A DNA stretch of 64,000 nt. Origin: Epiperipatus broadwayi. Its lineage: Eukaryota; Onychophora; Udeonychophora; Euonychophora; Peripatidae. The notes under the pieces are model-generated. The model was not told the origin of the DNA. It saw only the letters and a list, made by a program, of their open reading frames with translations, and did not search any database. Location of the stretch: NCBI GenBank assembly GCA_028023455.1, contig JAQFVV010000348.1, positions 312,001 through 376,000 on the forward strand. Reading direction: 5' to 3'. The position numbers were made by a program, and so were the translations under genes. Positions 1 through 15,988 of the stretch are shown one piece after another. How positions within the stretch are numbered: the first letter of the stretch is position 1; each line of letters opens with the position of its first letter.

Positions 1-895
1 CCAATTAAGATATATATAATTATATTTTATTAATACTATTCTTCTTTCTTTTTATTTTTTAAATCAAATTTACTAATTAGATAAATGGCTTATTATTACA
101 TTAATTCAATATAGAATTAATACAAAATTTTATATACAAGTTTGTCATTTTGGATATTTTAAAATAAGCTGGCTTAAAATGACATTTAAAAAAAAATATT
201 TCATTGAATGCTTACTTAAGACTTTCCTAACTTATTATATCATAAAAATAAATTTCATATGTAACTTGTGTGTTTTATTTCACTTCCATTCATATGTAAG
301 CCTTACTTTTAAATTTACCATATTTAAATTAATCATGCATAGCCTATTCTTTTTGTTTGTATAAGCAGTTACACATGCACACACACCCTGTAATATGTCA
401 ACATAAATTTTTTAAATTGTGTTCCCTTATATTAGTTATTAAGACATAAATTACATATATAAAAATATTCTTGCAACCTTGAGCAAAATAAAATAAAATA
501 CATTATATCAATTTTAATATGCAACAAGATAAAAAAACATTATAAATGCATATATTTATAGGTTGCTCATTATCACAATAAATGAAAAACAATAAAAAAA
601 AACATTTCAATATTACAATATATAATAAAAAAAATAAGAAAATAATGAAAATTTAAGTTTAAAGATTTGAACTGTGTTTGTGTTATGTTATGTGATATTG
701 AGAATAACTATCGATAAACAAGCCTTTAATGTTTCTGTATCAAAAGAAAAAAAATGCATTGACCAATAAATTAAGGTTTACTTTTAATAAGTAAGAATAA
801 GAGATCTGTTAATGAAAGTTCATAGTTACCTGATTATTTTCACTTCTTATAAATGTCTCAGTTTTAATTTTCAGACTGCTTGTCTCACATATAGC
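1..895. other. AT-rich non-coding sequence, nothing recognised
   Basis: Low-complexity AT-rich sequence with many short poly-A and poly-T runs. The only long open frame (179-364) is made of Phe/Ile/Leu codons, as expected by chance in such DNA. No exon-like block with splice sites and conserved protein was seen. It probably belongs to an intron or upstream region of the dynein gene further right (inference). Confidence 0.5.
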
Positions 896-1196
896 TTCAA
901 TAAGTCGATTTGCTCCATTTAAAAAAAGAAAAGTTCTTGAAGATACTTTTAAGATAAACATGAATTAATTGACTTGCTTATTTTCACAATTTCAAAATTA
1001 TTTATTGTTGATACTTTTGATAATGCTGAATTCATTGACTGGCTTACTTCTACCATTTCAAAAAGAGTTATTACAAATATTTTTAGATAAGTATGAACTG
1101 GTGGATTTGCTTGTCTCTACCATTTCAAAAAAAATCATTTTAGACACTTTAGATGATTATGAGGAAAACTTTAACAAAAATTTGATTCATAGCTTC
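896..1196 (+). repeat. Minisatellite, about four copies of a 66-67 bp unit
   Basis: Units begin near 896, 962, 1028 and 1095, with a period of 66-67 bp. Each holds a conserved core like gacttgctt...accatttcaaaa followed by a gatactttagat-like segment. The last three copies translate to a 22-residue amphipathic repeat of the type ELIDLL..TISK....DT, but a single frame is not kept across all copies because some units are 67 bp. A decayed coding repeat or simply a minisatellite are both possible. No splice sites or larger protein context were found. Confidence 0.55.
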
Positions 1197-1664
1197 CTCA
1201 AACTTGGCTAAATATGGCTTTTATTCATCTTTCCTTTCTTCTTGGCTCTTGTCAAAGATGATAATAAGATGACATCTTTGGCTGGTTTTAAATTTTGTCC
1301 ATTCTTTTGGTTACTATGGACTGGTATACGAGTCCACAGTAGAATATTGATTTAACTCATTCTATCAGATTCCAGGAAGCAGAAGAAGTGGCTTTAGTAA
1401 TGCAAATTCATTGTATGATACACAGCAAAATATATTAATATCATTTTATAGAACTGTAAACAACTTCTTCCAAGAAATTCAATTTTTTTCTCTTTCTTAA
1501 TACTGCTGGGAATTACTTATATATATATACACATCTTTGTCTATACTGACTTTAAAAACAAGAGTCATTTTTTTCTTCCTCAATTTTTAAAGAGAGCTAA
1601 AAAAATCAATCGCTCACTCTCTTTTGAAAAAATATGCAAACTGTCCATTTCCCTTGGTTTTCAC

Positions 1665-1825
1665 GAACTCAATCACTACATCTCTGTCTAATAATAATGC
1701 TAAAAAAAACTGATCGATACATCTCTCCCTAATAACATTTAAAAAAAACTGATAGCTACATCTCTTTTTCCCAACATTAAAAAAAAACTGACTGTAACAA
1801 CATTAAAAAAAACTGACCACTAAAT
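1665..1825. repeat. Short imperfect tandem repeat, about 40-bp unit
   Basis: Four degenerate units share a core of the form ctacatctctnnnctaa followed by aaaaaaactg. The first three units are about 40 bp and the last is shorter. No coding content was seen. Confidence 0.5.
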
Positions 1826-2489
1826 ATGTTTCATTTATATTGGTGAATCCTTGATCAAAAAAAGGACCACCTGGAAATCTTATCTTGAGATAAAGATCAA
1901 AGCTTCACAAGTTTGATGGTCTGTCACAATTAATAAAAACTTAGGATTAATTGTTACTTTTATTCCATCCAAGAATCACTTTCTTCTCTAGATATCTACA
2001 ATCTAGATAACACAAAAACAACAAAGTTTGCGATCTAAGTCATTAAAAGATTTGCGTAAAAATGTTTTAAATTTAAAACATTCATACTCACACATGTACA
2101 TTTTCATATCCTAATCTACTTATCTTGATCATTTTATTTTACACTTTCTTTCTGATCTGCCTTATTTAATAAAAATATAGTTAAATAATTTCAACACATT
2201 ATTTAATAAAATATAATAAATCCCTATATTAAATATTGTTTCTTATTACCTTCACTCTTTACAACTGCTTATTTATGAACTATTTATACAATAATAAATT
2301 CACACATAAATCTATATATATATATATAAAAGAAATTTTTTTCCCTTAATTAAATAATATATATGTGGGTGAAATGAGAACATGTACATACAATATATAT
2401 ATACGATGTCCACAGCTTAAACCAAATTTATTAACTTCAAATCACAAACTAAATCTTTATATAAAATTGTAAAGGTGTATACACTATAT

Positions 2490-2808
2490 CAGAGGTCACC
2501 AAAGTGGTCTATGTAGACCCCCAGGGGTCTATTTAACAAAAGTAGGGGTCGATCTGAGCCAAGGGGTTGATTGGGAGTCGAAGGAAAAACAATCCGTAAT
2601 ATGCAAATCACATATATTTTCCATAAAACTATTGTTATACAATGTAAAATTACTTTAATAAATGTTCAACATCATAAAATAAATGTACAAACACAGTATC
2701 TAATAGATAGTTTTATTTTAATTAACTGAAAATTACTTTTTTGGGGGTCGATGTAGATTTCAAAAAATTATATAGGGGTCTATGATCAAAAAAGTTTGAC
2801 GACCCCTG
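2490..2808. mobile_element. hAT-type MITE (non-autonomous DNA transposon)
   Basis: The ends are imperfect inverted repeats. The left end begins cagaggtcaccaaagtgg. The right end, read on the minus strand, begins caggggtcgtcaaactttt. Both start with the CAG of hAT transposons and contain further inverted gggtct/agaccc blocks. The 8-bp flanks are cactatat (2482-2489) and cactaaac (2809-2816), six of eight positions matching, as expected for an aged hAT target duplication. There is no transposase frame, so it would depend on an autonomous relative. The hAT element at 48865 has similar ends. Confidence 0.75.
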
Positions 2809-3249
2809 CACTAAACATACAAACATTTAATATAGCAGATGTGTGCACATATACAATTACACACACATACATGTAAATATATGCTCCTATAGATTAAATT
2901 AACTAGTATACAGTTATATTTGTGCACTACTATGATATAGTAGGTGAAACTATGATGGCTAAATCATACTGTTTCAATATATATATAAATGGTAATATAA
3001 TTTAAATTAAGTAGAGACTTATATTAGATGTTTAAATTATAAGAGAGTTATGTTTTTCTAAATTCAAATTTATATTTCATATCTTAGTAATTATTATTTT
3101 AATTTTAAAAAATTATCTTTTTATTCATTGATTATGAATTAATTTCAAATATTTGTTTTCATTATATTCTCTTAAAATAATGTGAACAAATGGGTGGATT
3201 CATCTTTAATATATTTTTATTTCCATTATCTTTATATATATATATATAT

Positions 3250-5236
3250 TGTAACGGGCACATATGCTGTTACATTTATTTATTTTTTTTAAAAATTAAA
3301 CATTAAAAAGAAAAGTTCGCATATAAAAATTTTTTTAAGAAATAAAATTTGAAAGTTAAAAATCATCTAAACTCTAATATATTTTAAAATCGCACAGATG
3401 AAAAATTATTAAAGGAAAACTTTATTAAAAAAAAGAAAAAGTTTTAAAACTAAATTTTCAGTAAAGATTTAAAGATAAAAATATATCTTTAAGTTTGTAC
3501 AATAAATTAATTAATGCTATTGTATAAAATGGAAATGATTATTAATTAGTCCAAGTGAACTAGCCTTTGAGCATTTCAAATGTATAATTAAAGGTCAGAT
3601 AGGAGAGGAAAAACAATAGGAACAGAACAGCCAATAAAAGAAAGCCTCAGGAAATGGACCTCAGCAAGGAAATGATCATCGTCTTGACGTAATGTCCACT
3701 CAATCCAAAATTCTAATATAAAAGTGAGTGAAGAAAGAGCTGGGAAGAGGACAGAGATGTGAAAGCAGAGGTGTGCTAGAGTTGAAGGGGAAAGGATTGG
3801 AAAGATGCACTCTTCAATCCCTTCAGTTTTGCTAAAAAAAAGAGAGAAAGAAAGAGAAATGACCATTTTCTTATATTGAGGACCACAGGACATCGGAGGA
3901 ATTAATGCTGGCTCCAAATTGCAGCAACTGTTAAGCATGGATTTTTAAAACAGTAAGAACTCTAACTAATGAACTTTAATTCTAAAAAAAAGAAACTTTT
4001 TCCAATATGTTAAAACTGTAAGAACATTAGTTAATTAATGAACATTAAGTATAAACTTTCCCAGTATTTAAATTATTGCAATAGAAATTCCCATCTGACC
4101 AAACTTAATCAGTTATTAATAATTATTTTATTGAATGTATTATTATTTTTTTTTTGTAAAACATTTTCATTAATTTATTTTTTCTGTTCTTTTAAGTTTT
4201 TATTATAATTTTTTTTTCTTTTAAAATAAACTTAATAAATGCTAAACTTAAATCAGGCATGAATGGCTGCATAGGTTTATAAAGTTATATTAGTTTAATT
4301 AAGGGAGGGTAAATCTTACGTTATTTGTTTCATAGTTGAATTGGGTCAATGGATTGGATATATTGGTGTATTAGTACATGTAGTATGAGGTCTGCTACAT
4401 GCAGGATCACTTTATATGCCACACTCAGGTGAAATAAGCCTTTCTTATTGACCATTGAAGACAGACGGTATTCCCTGCTCCTTGGATCATTCCTTTGCCT
4501 ATGGAATGGGATAGTAAGATGGAAAACACAGTCCCTTCCTATGGAGTTTTTTTATTATTTTTGCCAGACAGATGTAACATTCCTGTACTGGATGAGAGAC
4601 AATTTCTTCAATTATAACCATGCTGTTCAGATGTACATTCCTGACAGTATGGTATTTGTGCTGTCGTATTCATGCTACATTGAATACATTGATATATCAG
4701 ATGGATTGACCTTGGTTTAACTGTGAACTTTTGGCCTAAGGTTAAATAAGGGATAGAATATTTTCTTTTCAAATGCAATCCATGTAGTCTATTTATACTC
4801 AACATTTTAATAAAATATTAAACTTATCTGTGTGAACTTAAAAAGTAAATTATAAATTTAAAATCCAAAGTTACATTAAAATAATTCTAAATGATATATG
4901 TTTAATAAATGTTTGTGTGAGTTATTACTGGCAGTGGCTTCCTTTATTTTTTTTTTTATATATTGAAAATATTTTTGGATAAGAATTCATATTTTATAAA
5001 TCTCAGTGTCTCTATGAGCTAGTGGCATTGGGCTGATGGTCGGAATAAAACCATATATATGTAAAGTTAGAGCTTAACTTATGTATCTGCCTACTATATA
5101 AATTTTCTAGGTTCAAATAACCTGGTGGCACCCTGTAGTGCAGATATGGTAAGACTCCACTATTTATCTGACCGTTATAATATATATATATATAATTATT
5201 CCAAATCTATTTATCTGACCGTTATAATATATATAT
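3250..5236 (+). repeat. LTR-like repeat, copy A (probable solo LTR)
   Basis: About 2 kb, beginning tgtaacgggcacatatg right after a TA run. The first 25 bases are palindromic (tgtaac...gttaca). It shares order and sequence blocks with copies at 17913, 19959 and 62454: a CCAAT box (3631), a CRE-like tgacgtaa (3685-3692), a TATA box tataaaagtg (3717-3726), a conserved block ending in ggcctaaggttaaata near 4733-4748, a poly(A)-signal-like aataaa near 4810, and a tRNA T-arm-like hairpin (5107-5125). The 3' end with gaccgttataatatat is locally duplicated (5169 and 5217). Small frames inside on either strand follow the repeat and are not convincing genes. A full element with internal genes is not present. 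Confidence 0.6.
3631..3726 (+). promoter_or_regulatory. Putative LTR core promoter in copy A
   Basis: ccaataaaag at 3631, CRE-like tgacgtaa at 3685 and tataaaagtg at 3717. The same elements stand in the same order in copy D (62842, 62902, 62934) and, with the CRE-like site weakened in one copy, in B and C. Function is inferred from conservation of layout. Confidence 0.45.
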
Positions 5237-5389
5237 AAATAAAATTACCCCAAATCCAAAATTCAACCAGACCAGCCTAAAAATAATATTAAAACACTAC
5301 CAAAGGTTTCACTGCTACAAGCAGACTTCTCAAGTGTAAAGAACTACAAAAACTACACAATATATATAATATTAAATATTACCCACAAA

Positions 5390-6965
5390 TCCATTCACTT
5401 TCCATCTACTCTTAATATTAAAAGAACTCTTAAATAAGTTAATTGCTTCAGAATAATAAATTTTTAATAATAAAGATTCTTTAATTCTTCTTTTGATTTC
5501 ATTTCTCTCAAAGAAGACAACCTTAGCTTAATCAAAATCAATAGTGTGGCCTGTATCTTTTTCATGCATACAAAGCAGAACTAAGATATCTATTTTTAAC
5601 TCTACTTTTATGAACCGTTATTTTTTCATTTAAACTCAAACTACTCTGACCTATGTAAACCTTTTTACAAAATAAACAAGGGGTAAAATATATTACACCA
5701 GGAATAGTCTTTCTATAAAAAATTTCTTTTGTATTATTTAATAAATTATTCAATGTAACACACCTTTTTCAAGCAATTTTCTTATTTCCAAACAATTTAC
5801 TATTTCTACATACAATTTTATAAGAAGACAATTTAAATGGCAAAGAAATAAAATCATATTTTTTAACCTTTACATCCTTACAAATATTACTATTAAATAA
5901 AATACTTTTGCACAAATTTATCAGAGTAACCAACCCTCAAGTAGTCTTTATAAAATTGATATTTCTGAAACAAAGCTACCCTATTAGAATTATTTAATTT
6001 ATTATTCCTATGACAATAATTCCTTAAAGCAGCTACTTTATGAGATACAGACTGATAGCTATCAGGTTTAATTATAGATCTTAATTCTTTACTTTTAACT
6101 AAATGACTGCACAGTAAACAATTAGTCTCTACATTTGTAATCACCAAAAGATCTAAAAATTTTAACTTACCAAAATCTAACCCCCCTCCTTCTAACACAA
6201 ATTTTATAGAAGGATCAAAACAATTAAACTCATTTACAAATTTCTTCAATTTATCATTCTCAACTACAAATAAACAATCATCAACATATCTGACAAATAA
6301 CTTTACATATAAACAATTCTTTTTAATAATAATTGCCTCTTCCATATAATTAATATAAACTGAACATACTAAAGAAGAAATAATATAACCTATTATCCAT
6401 CCTTCCTTAATCTTATAAAAATTACCTTTATAAGTAAAATACATAGAATCTTCCAATAACAAAAGCAAATCTTTAATTACCTTAATTTTATTTTTTGATA
6501 AAGAACTTTTCTTAATCAATACAGATATAAGAACATCAATACTGCTTAACCTATTAACAGACTGATACATATTTTCAATATCTAAACTGCCAAATACCCA
6601 ATTACTTTCCATTTTAAAATTATTAATCTTATTAAAAGCCTCAAAAGAAGAAGAAACTGTGTAATGACCAAAATCAACAAAATGAAATATCCTCTACAAC
6701 ACTACCTGTAAAATCGAAAATAAATCTTAAAGGAAAACTATCTTTATGAGTCTTAATATTCACAAACATCTTAGCTGATGTGAAATCATTAGGATAGCAT
6801 TTTAAATAATCTACTTTATTAAAAAATTTTAAATTAACCATTTTCTTCATAATATCTATCAATTTTCTTTTAATCAAACTACCTTTATCTTTATCTAAAA
6901 ACATATATTTACCATTATTTAATTCTCTATCCATTTTGTCTTTGAATTCATCTCCTTTTATAATG
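5390..6965 (-). pseudogene. Penelope-like retroelement (reverse transcriptase plus GIY-YIG endonuclease), broken and 5'-truncated
   Basis: Read on the minus strand, the order is an N-terminal RT part (6934-6674, with KTHKDSFPLRF, the usual K.HK...R motif), the RT palm and thumb (6612-5893, with SLDIENMYQSV near its start and the catalytic box YVDD) and a GIY-YIG nuclease (5753-5562, GVIYFTPCLFCKKVYIGQ). Sequence down to about 5400 still resembles the C-terminal tail of the nuclease (KRRIKESLLL). Established: RT joined to a C-terminal GIY-YIG nuclease is the hallmark of Penelope-like elements, which prime reverse transcription from nicked DNA. Damage: frame changes near 6680 and between 5893 and 5753, and a missing N-terminus. 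It is a dead copy. Confidence 0.88.
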
Positions 6966-7045
6966 ACAAACCTACCAGCTTTATATATATATTAAGAATG
7001 TTCTTACAAACCTACCAGCTTTATATATATATTAAGAATGTTCTT
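6966..7045. repeat. Perfect 40-bp tandem duplication at the Penelope 5' junction
   Basis: A 40-bp unit starting acaaacctaccagctttata occurs at 6966-7005 and again at 7006-7045. It abuts the truncated start of the Penelope-like element. Such elements often carry direct or inverted terminal duplications, but here it may also be a local tandem duplication. Confidence 0.8.
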
Positions 7046-8997
7046 GTTTCTCTTATATTTTGAAAGATGTATCTGTATTACAACACATTAGTGTTACAAA
7101 GACATATATTTTAGATTTAGAATTTGATAGGTGAAGTTTGATGCAAATCTATTGGATAATGCATAATTTGATTATATGTATATATTTGAAGTGTTTATGG
7201 TGTTTGCCATATATATATTTATTTTTTTATTTAATTTTTATCCATTTATTAATAAATTTTGAATTAATTTAAAACAAGTAAACTTGCTTGGTTGTCATTC
7301 AATTTTACAGTGCAAATTTATTGGTTAATAGTATTTGGATAAGATACTATTCATGAATTGATTATACCACATAATTCATTAGAAGCAGTTACAAAAACTT
7401 CAAAAGTCCAACTACAGGATGGGTAGGGGGTTATAATTGTGTATTATTTTCTTTGTATTAAATTTAATGTTTATTATCTGACCAGATATATATTTTTATG
7501 TAGCAATAAATTAATTGACTTGACATTCTTAAATATTTAATAAGTATTTAAAAGCTTATTGTAGTTATTTTGTTAGTAACAAGTAATAGTTATATTAATA
7601 TAGAAATTATATATGAATTGTCTCAATGATTGATAAAGATACATATATGATGATTATTGAAGATGAGCAAAGGTAATTGCAATTAAATGTTAGCATATTT
7701 TATTATAAATCATTGTTGATTAAAGTGAATATTATATTAAGTCATATACCACCATAAAGTTCATAATCTTATTCAGTTATAAAGCTGGTAATAGTAATAT
7801 ATTTTATTCTATTATAATTTATATTGATTTGCTTTAATAATATTTAAAGTTCATTGATATGGATCATAAATTCTGATTAAATATTCAATTTTAATATTAA
7901 TATTTGATTATAATAAACTAATAATCTTTCATACATTTTATTAATTGTAGTCTAAAGTTTTAATAACTTAGTTTTATTAAACAAAAAAGTAATTGGGTGT
8001 GATTTGTCAGTTGAGTTTGAGTAAGCATCAAATAGGAATCTATTATTTATTTTATATATTGATGTGATTTGATATTATAAATTTTAATGTTATCTAATAG
8101 GGTGATTTTATTTTATGGTATTATAAGTTGGTGGAAATGAAGATATATTTTAGGTTAATTGATTTTGTACTATTATTGAGTATTTAGTCTTATTATAATT
8201 GACTTAATTAATAAGAACATATTGGTATTAGTAGAATAACATGGCTAAGTTACTATTATTTTTTATTTAGGTATAATTAAAAATCAATTAGTGAAATCAT
8301 ATATTTGTTTAAATATCACTGATATTCTAGATATGTAGAGCATATTAAAATTATTATCTAATCCATTTATGAATTATTTCATTTAAATATAAATATAAAT
8401 AATGTTTAACTTTTAGTATAAGTTTGTGTTATTATAAACAGTGTTTTGATTCATAAGGAAAATAAAGGTTTATCTGTCTAATCTTTTGTCATTATTTTCA
8501 CTCTATTATAAGGGATTTATATAATAGCCACACATTCTTATTTATAAGATAGTGATATTTAGTTTTATTATTTTATCTTTAATCTATTGCAAATAAAGCT
8601 CATATTTTAGGATAGTTCGAAATAATGGTTTTTCTTGTTTTTTATTTGTTCTAAATGATATTTGAATTCATGAGGTTACAACAAAGATTATTATTATTGT
8701 TTTATTGAATTTAATTTTTAGATTGTTATTCATTGATTGATACTCACTTTCGTTTAGTTTACTAATTTCTTTGTTACAAATATTGCTACAATTCATGGGC
8801 ATTAATAAATTAAGATTGTTCTTCCTTGATCCATACTTTTATTCTGTTATAAATGGTGATCAATAATTAGACTATGACTAAGGATACAGTATGACCCATA
8901 TTTTTGTTCAGTTACAAATGGCATTCAACTTCAGGATATATTTTTATTCAGTTACTATATATATAATCAAAATTACTAGACTAGTTTAGCTTTATGC

Positions 8998-9002
<5 letters not shown>
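7046..9002. other. AT-rich non-coding sequence, nothing recognised
   Basis: Strongly AT-rich, with recurring loosely similar phrases such as ttattctgttataaatggt and ttcagttacaaatggc, which suggest ancient, highly diverged tandem repeats. No open frame of note and no conserved exon were seen. Confidence 0.45.

Positions 9003-9038
<36 letters not shown>
9003..9038. repeat. TA dinucleotide repeat
   Basis: Uninterrupted alternating t and a over about 36 bases. Confidence 0.95.
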
Positions 9039-9040
<2 letters not shown>

Positions 9041-9074
9041 TAACTTAAATTAAATGGTATAAAATGTATTTTAT

Positions 9075-9300
9075 CTTTTGATTGGTCATCCACGTTGTGA
9101 GCCAATTCTAACTTATTTAAAAGGGCCAATTATAACTTTTTCAAATGGTCGCACATCCTCGTTATGAATTAATTGTAATATTTATTTATTTCAGCTCGGG
9201 CGACCACGCTATGCATTAATTATAACCTATATTGAATCTATCTGGCACTTAGATACTTGCGGCCAAGTTGCATGCCAATTGTAATGTTTTAAGGATGGAT
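9075..9300. repeat. Degenerate tandem repeat, four units
   Basis: Four loosely similar phrases follow each other: a ggtc or gcgacc-like start, then a cacg or ctcg word and a ttaattgtaa-like end, near 9087, 9148, 9199 and 9259. It looks like an old minisatellite. A distant resemblance to the leader array of the LTR element at 37936 is possible but weak. Confidence 0.35.
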
Positions 9301-11740
9301 CGATGGATGCTTCATCGTTCCCAGCTAACACTATTTCTAAAGCCTACTAATTTTATTTTCCAGGGTGCCAAATTGCAACTTTAATAAAAAATATTGAGGT
9401 TAAACCTCATTTCAATAACTTATCAGTAAATTTCAACAATAATATTTAATAAATGGGTTAATAAAAAATCAATTGATTAAGAGACCACCGAGAATGCATT
9501 AAAGATAATAATATTAATATTATTGAAAATTCGTGGTTATTCTCAGCACACTCCCCATTCACTATCATTAAAGTCACAATTAAAATTTTGTTGTTCTATA
9601 TCCATCTCCACCTTTCTGATCCATCCCACCATCATCCTCACATTCATAGGTCTATTGCACTACTATCTCTTTCCCTATAAAATTTTCTATTGTGCTAGCT
9701 CATTTCTCCCATTATAATCTCTTCTCAGAGTTTTTAGAACAATAAGGTGTGGAGGTCAAACAAGCTGCTATGAATTATTGGTGATAAACACCTCTCTCAT
9801 GATCACTTCCAAGGTGGATCTTGGCTGTCTTTAATGTAGTTTAATGTTTATTTACATTAAAGCTTGAATAATTTAAGCTTATTAAATCTTTTAGAAATAA
9901 TACATTATAAACATATTCACAATTAAAGTAAAATTATAAAGAAGTGTGTTTAGAGAGGTGTTTGAATACAATGGATGGGGAAAGGATTTTATGCCCACCC
10001 ACTGCATCCACTATCACTCAATAACCATCCCTATTCATAATTTATATTTCAACTATACTAAATTATTTGGTAATTTGGAGTATTGCCATGTTACCTAAGC
10101 TCGGAAAATGAACCATTTAAATAAATTTTACAGAATATTATTTATGAAAATGATGAACCAACTATTAATAATAATATATTGATGTATGATTGGATTTGAG
10201 ATGTCTAGATTATAATAACCCACAAAACATTGAGATGTACACAAATTTTTATTTAAAACAAACAACAAATTTTATTAACATACTACAACTCAATACATAA
10301 TATATACATTCACTTGATGATTCACATGGCTTTCCCCTGTTCTACAACCATATTATAATATAAAAAAAACTAAATAAATAAATATCCCTAAATCAATAGG
10401 TAATGTCAAGAGGTTTAAAATATAAATATTCATTTTTTAATTATTAGGGAATCATGATTACCATGGAGTAATATCAACATCAGACAGATAAAAATAATAT
10501 TTACCTTCACGTATATAATATTTTGTTCTCATTTTTATCCCAGACATAGCGAACATTAAATTTCTCCCCCCAGTGTTTAATGCTTTTACCTACTGATTTG
10601 TTTCCAAGGGTAATACTTCCAATAATAAAGTTTAATAATTTTATTTAATTATTTTAATCTAATATTCCTTCACCCTAGGCTTTACAATAGAGATATTTTA
10701 TGTATGGTGGGACTAAGTTATTTTTAGTTACTTTTCAAATGTCAATGAATCGGTATCTAGCTCAATCATCAGCACACGTGCATACACACTATACTCATGT
10801 TTTTATGTCAATAATAATATTTTAGTAATATTACCTTTCCAGTGAAGTTCTCAGCTGGCTGTGGATATACTTATTAAATAATTTTAGATACGCATTGCTC
10901 ACAATACTTTTAGGTTTTATTTAACCTTTAAATTTAATATTTATTGACATTATTACACTTGACTCTTATTGATAAATTAAAATATATCAACAAAACAATG
11001 TTCAAGTATACCAATCGCACACACACTATCTGCACTCATCCTGACATCAAATTGAGTTTGCAACCCTGTATCCAACATTTATAAGTAATGCTTAGTAATA
11101 GCTATATTTCATACACCCATAAAGAATATCAACATTAACATGAGGCAGGCAGTGACCCGAATAAGAGAAAACCTTTCACTAAGGTTGAGGTATGCTAGGA
11201 TTTTTATTGGTAGTCATACAAAGAGACTTGGGTTTACCTATCAACCTCTGGCCATCAACAAAGAAATCATCTTATGGTGTAGAAAAGAACCAAGTGGGAA
11301 ACTCTTCCACTGTGTTTAAATACTTTGTAAATATGAAATAAACATCTTAGTGAGCAAGCTAAACTACGGCTTCACTAGCTTGGTGGAAACTCATTGTCTA
11401 TCCACATTATATACAGGTCTAACATCAATTTGTATAAGTAAAACTTTCATATCTACATTACTCTTGCGAAATAGTATACTAAAACATGAGCCAATAATTT
11501 TTTTCCAAGCCTTAATTAGCTTGTATCTAGCTTTAACTTTATGGTAATAGTAATAAGAAATGCGCACTAAAATTTTAAAACTACTTCTCTGCACTTTTAT
11601 AGGATAATGATGATGTTTTAGCCCAACAGTCACATTAACCTTCATAAAACATAGCACTAGGTCTAAGCACTTGACAAGAATTCCTGATCCGATTTAAAAA
11701 CATTTTCCACAACAATATCTCTCACTCTTTTCATAAAAAA
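9301..11740. other. Non-coding sequence, nothing firmly recognised
   Basis: AT-rich sequence with a few short inverted repeats, for example aagcttgaataatttaagct near 9860. Small frames at 9523, 11350 and 11391 (minus) show no recognisable domain and no supporting splice structure, so they were not called. Confidence 0.4.
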
Positions 11741-11743
11741 ATG

Positions 11744-11803
11744 TAAAGCATTTAAAACAAGGCTTATACAGAATGATTTGGTATTAATTTCATCTACCCC
11801 TAA
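11744..11803 (+). repeat. Microsatellite-linked repeat unit, upstream copy
   Basis: A roughly 60-bp block with the phrase attaatttcatctaccccta directly precedes an ATG/ATA microsatellite. Two more copies follow LINE A at 15853 and 15928, again each beside trinucleotide repeats. The unit therefore existed before the LINE insertion and travels with the microsatellite. Confidence 0.7.
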
Positions 11804-15852
<4,049 letters not shown>

Positions 15853-15988
15853 GCATTTAAAAGGCACATACAAAATATCTTGATATCAATTTCATCTACC
15901 TCCAAATGATAATACTAATAATAAAAGCATTTAACAGGCACATAAAAATGACTTGATATTAATTTCATCTACCCCCAAAATAATAACA
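15853..15988 (+). repeat. Microsatellite-linked repeat unit, two downstream copies
   Basis: Two copies start near 15852 and 15927 with agcatttaaaaggcacata-like and agcatttaacaggcacata-like words, and include the phrase tcaatttcatctacc or ttaatttcatctaccccc. Both are flanked by ATA/ATG-type trinucleotides. They match the unit at 11744 upstream of LINE A. Confidence 0.7.

Noticed and set aside
1310-1350. Short palindrome (actatggactggtatac with its complement) as a regulatory site
   Set aside because: Single hairpin with no context or second copy.
3588-3938. Minus-strand 116-codon frame, with a counterpart at 62787-63056
   Set aside because: Both lie antisense over the promoter-like part of LTR-like copies A and D; similarity follows from the repeat, frames and ends differ.
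4448-4720. Plus-strand frame resembling those at 19253 and 21338
   Set aside because: A conserved segment of the LTR-like repeat, but reading frames shift between copies and no domain is recognisable.
11391-11657. Minus-strand 88-codon frame and overlapping plus frame 11350-11547
   Set aside because: No recognisable domain, no splice context; likely chance frames in old repeat DNA.
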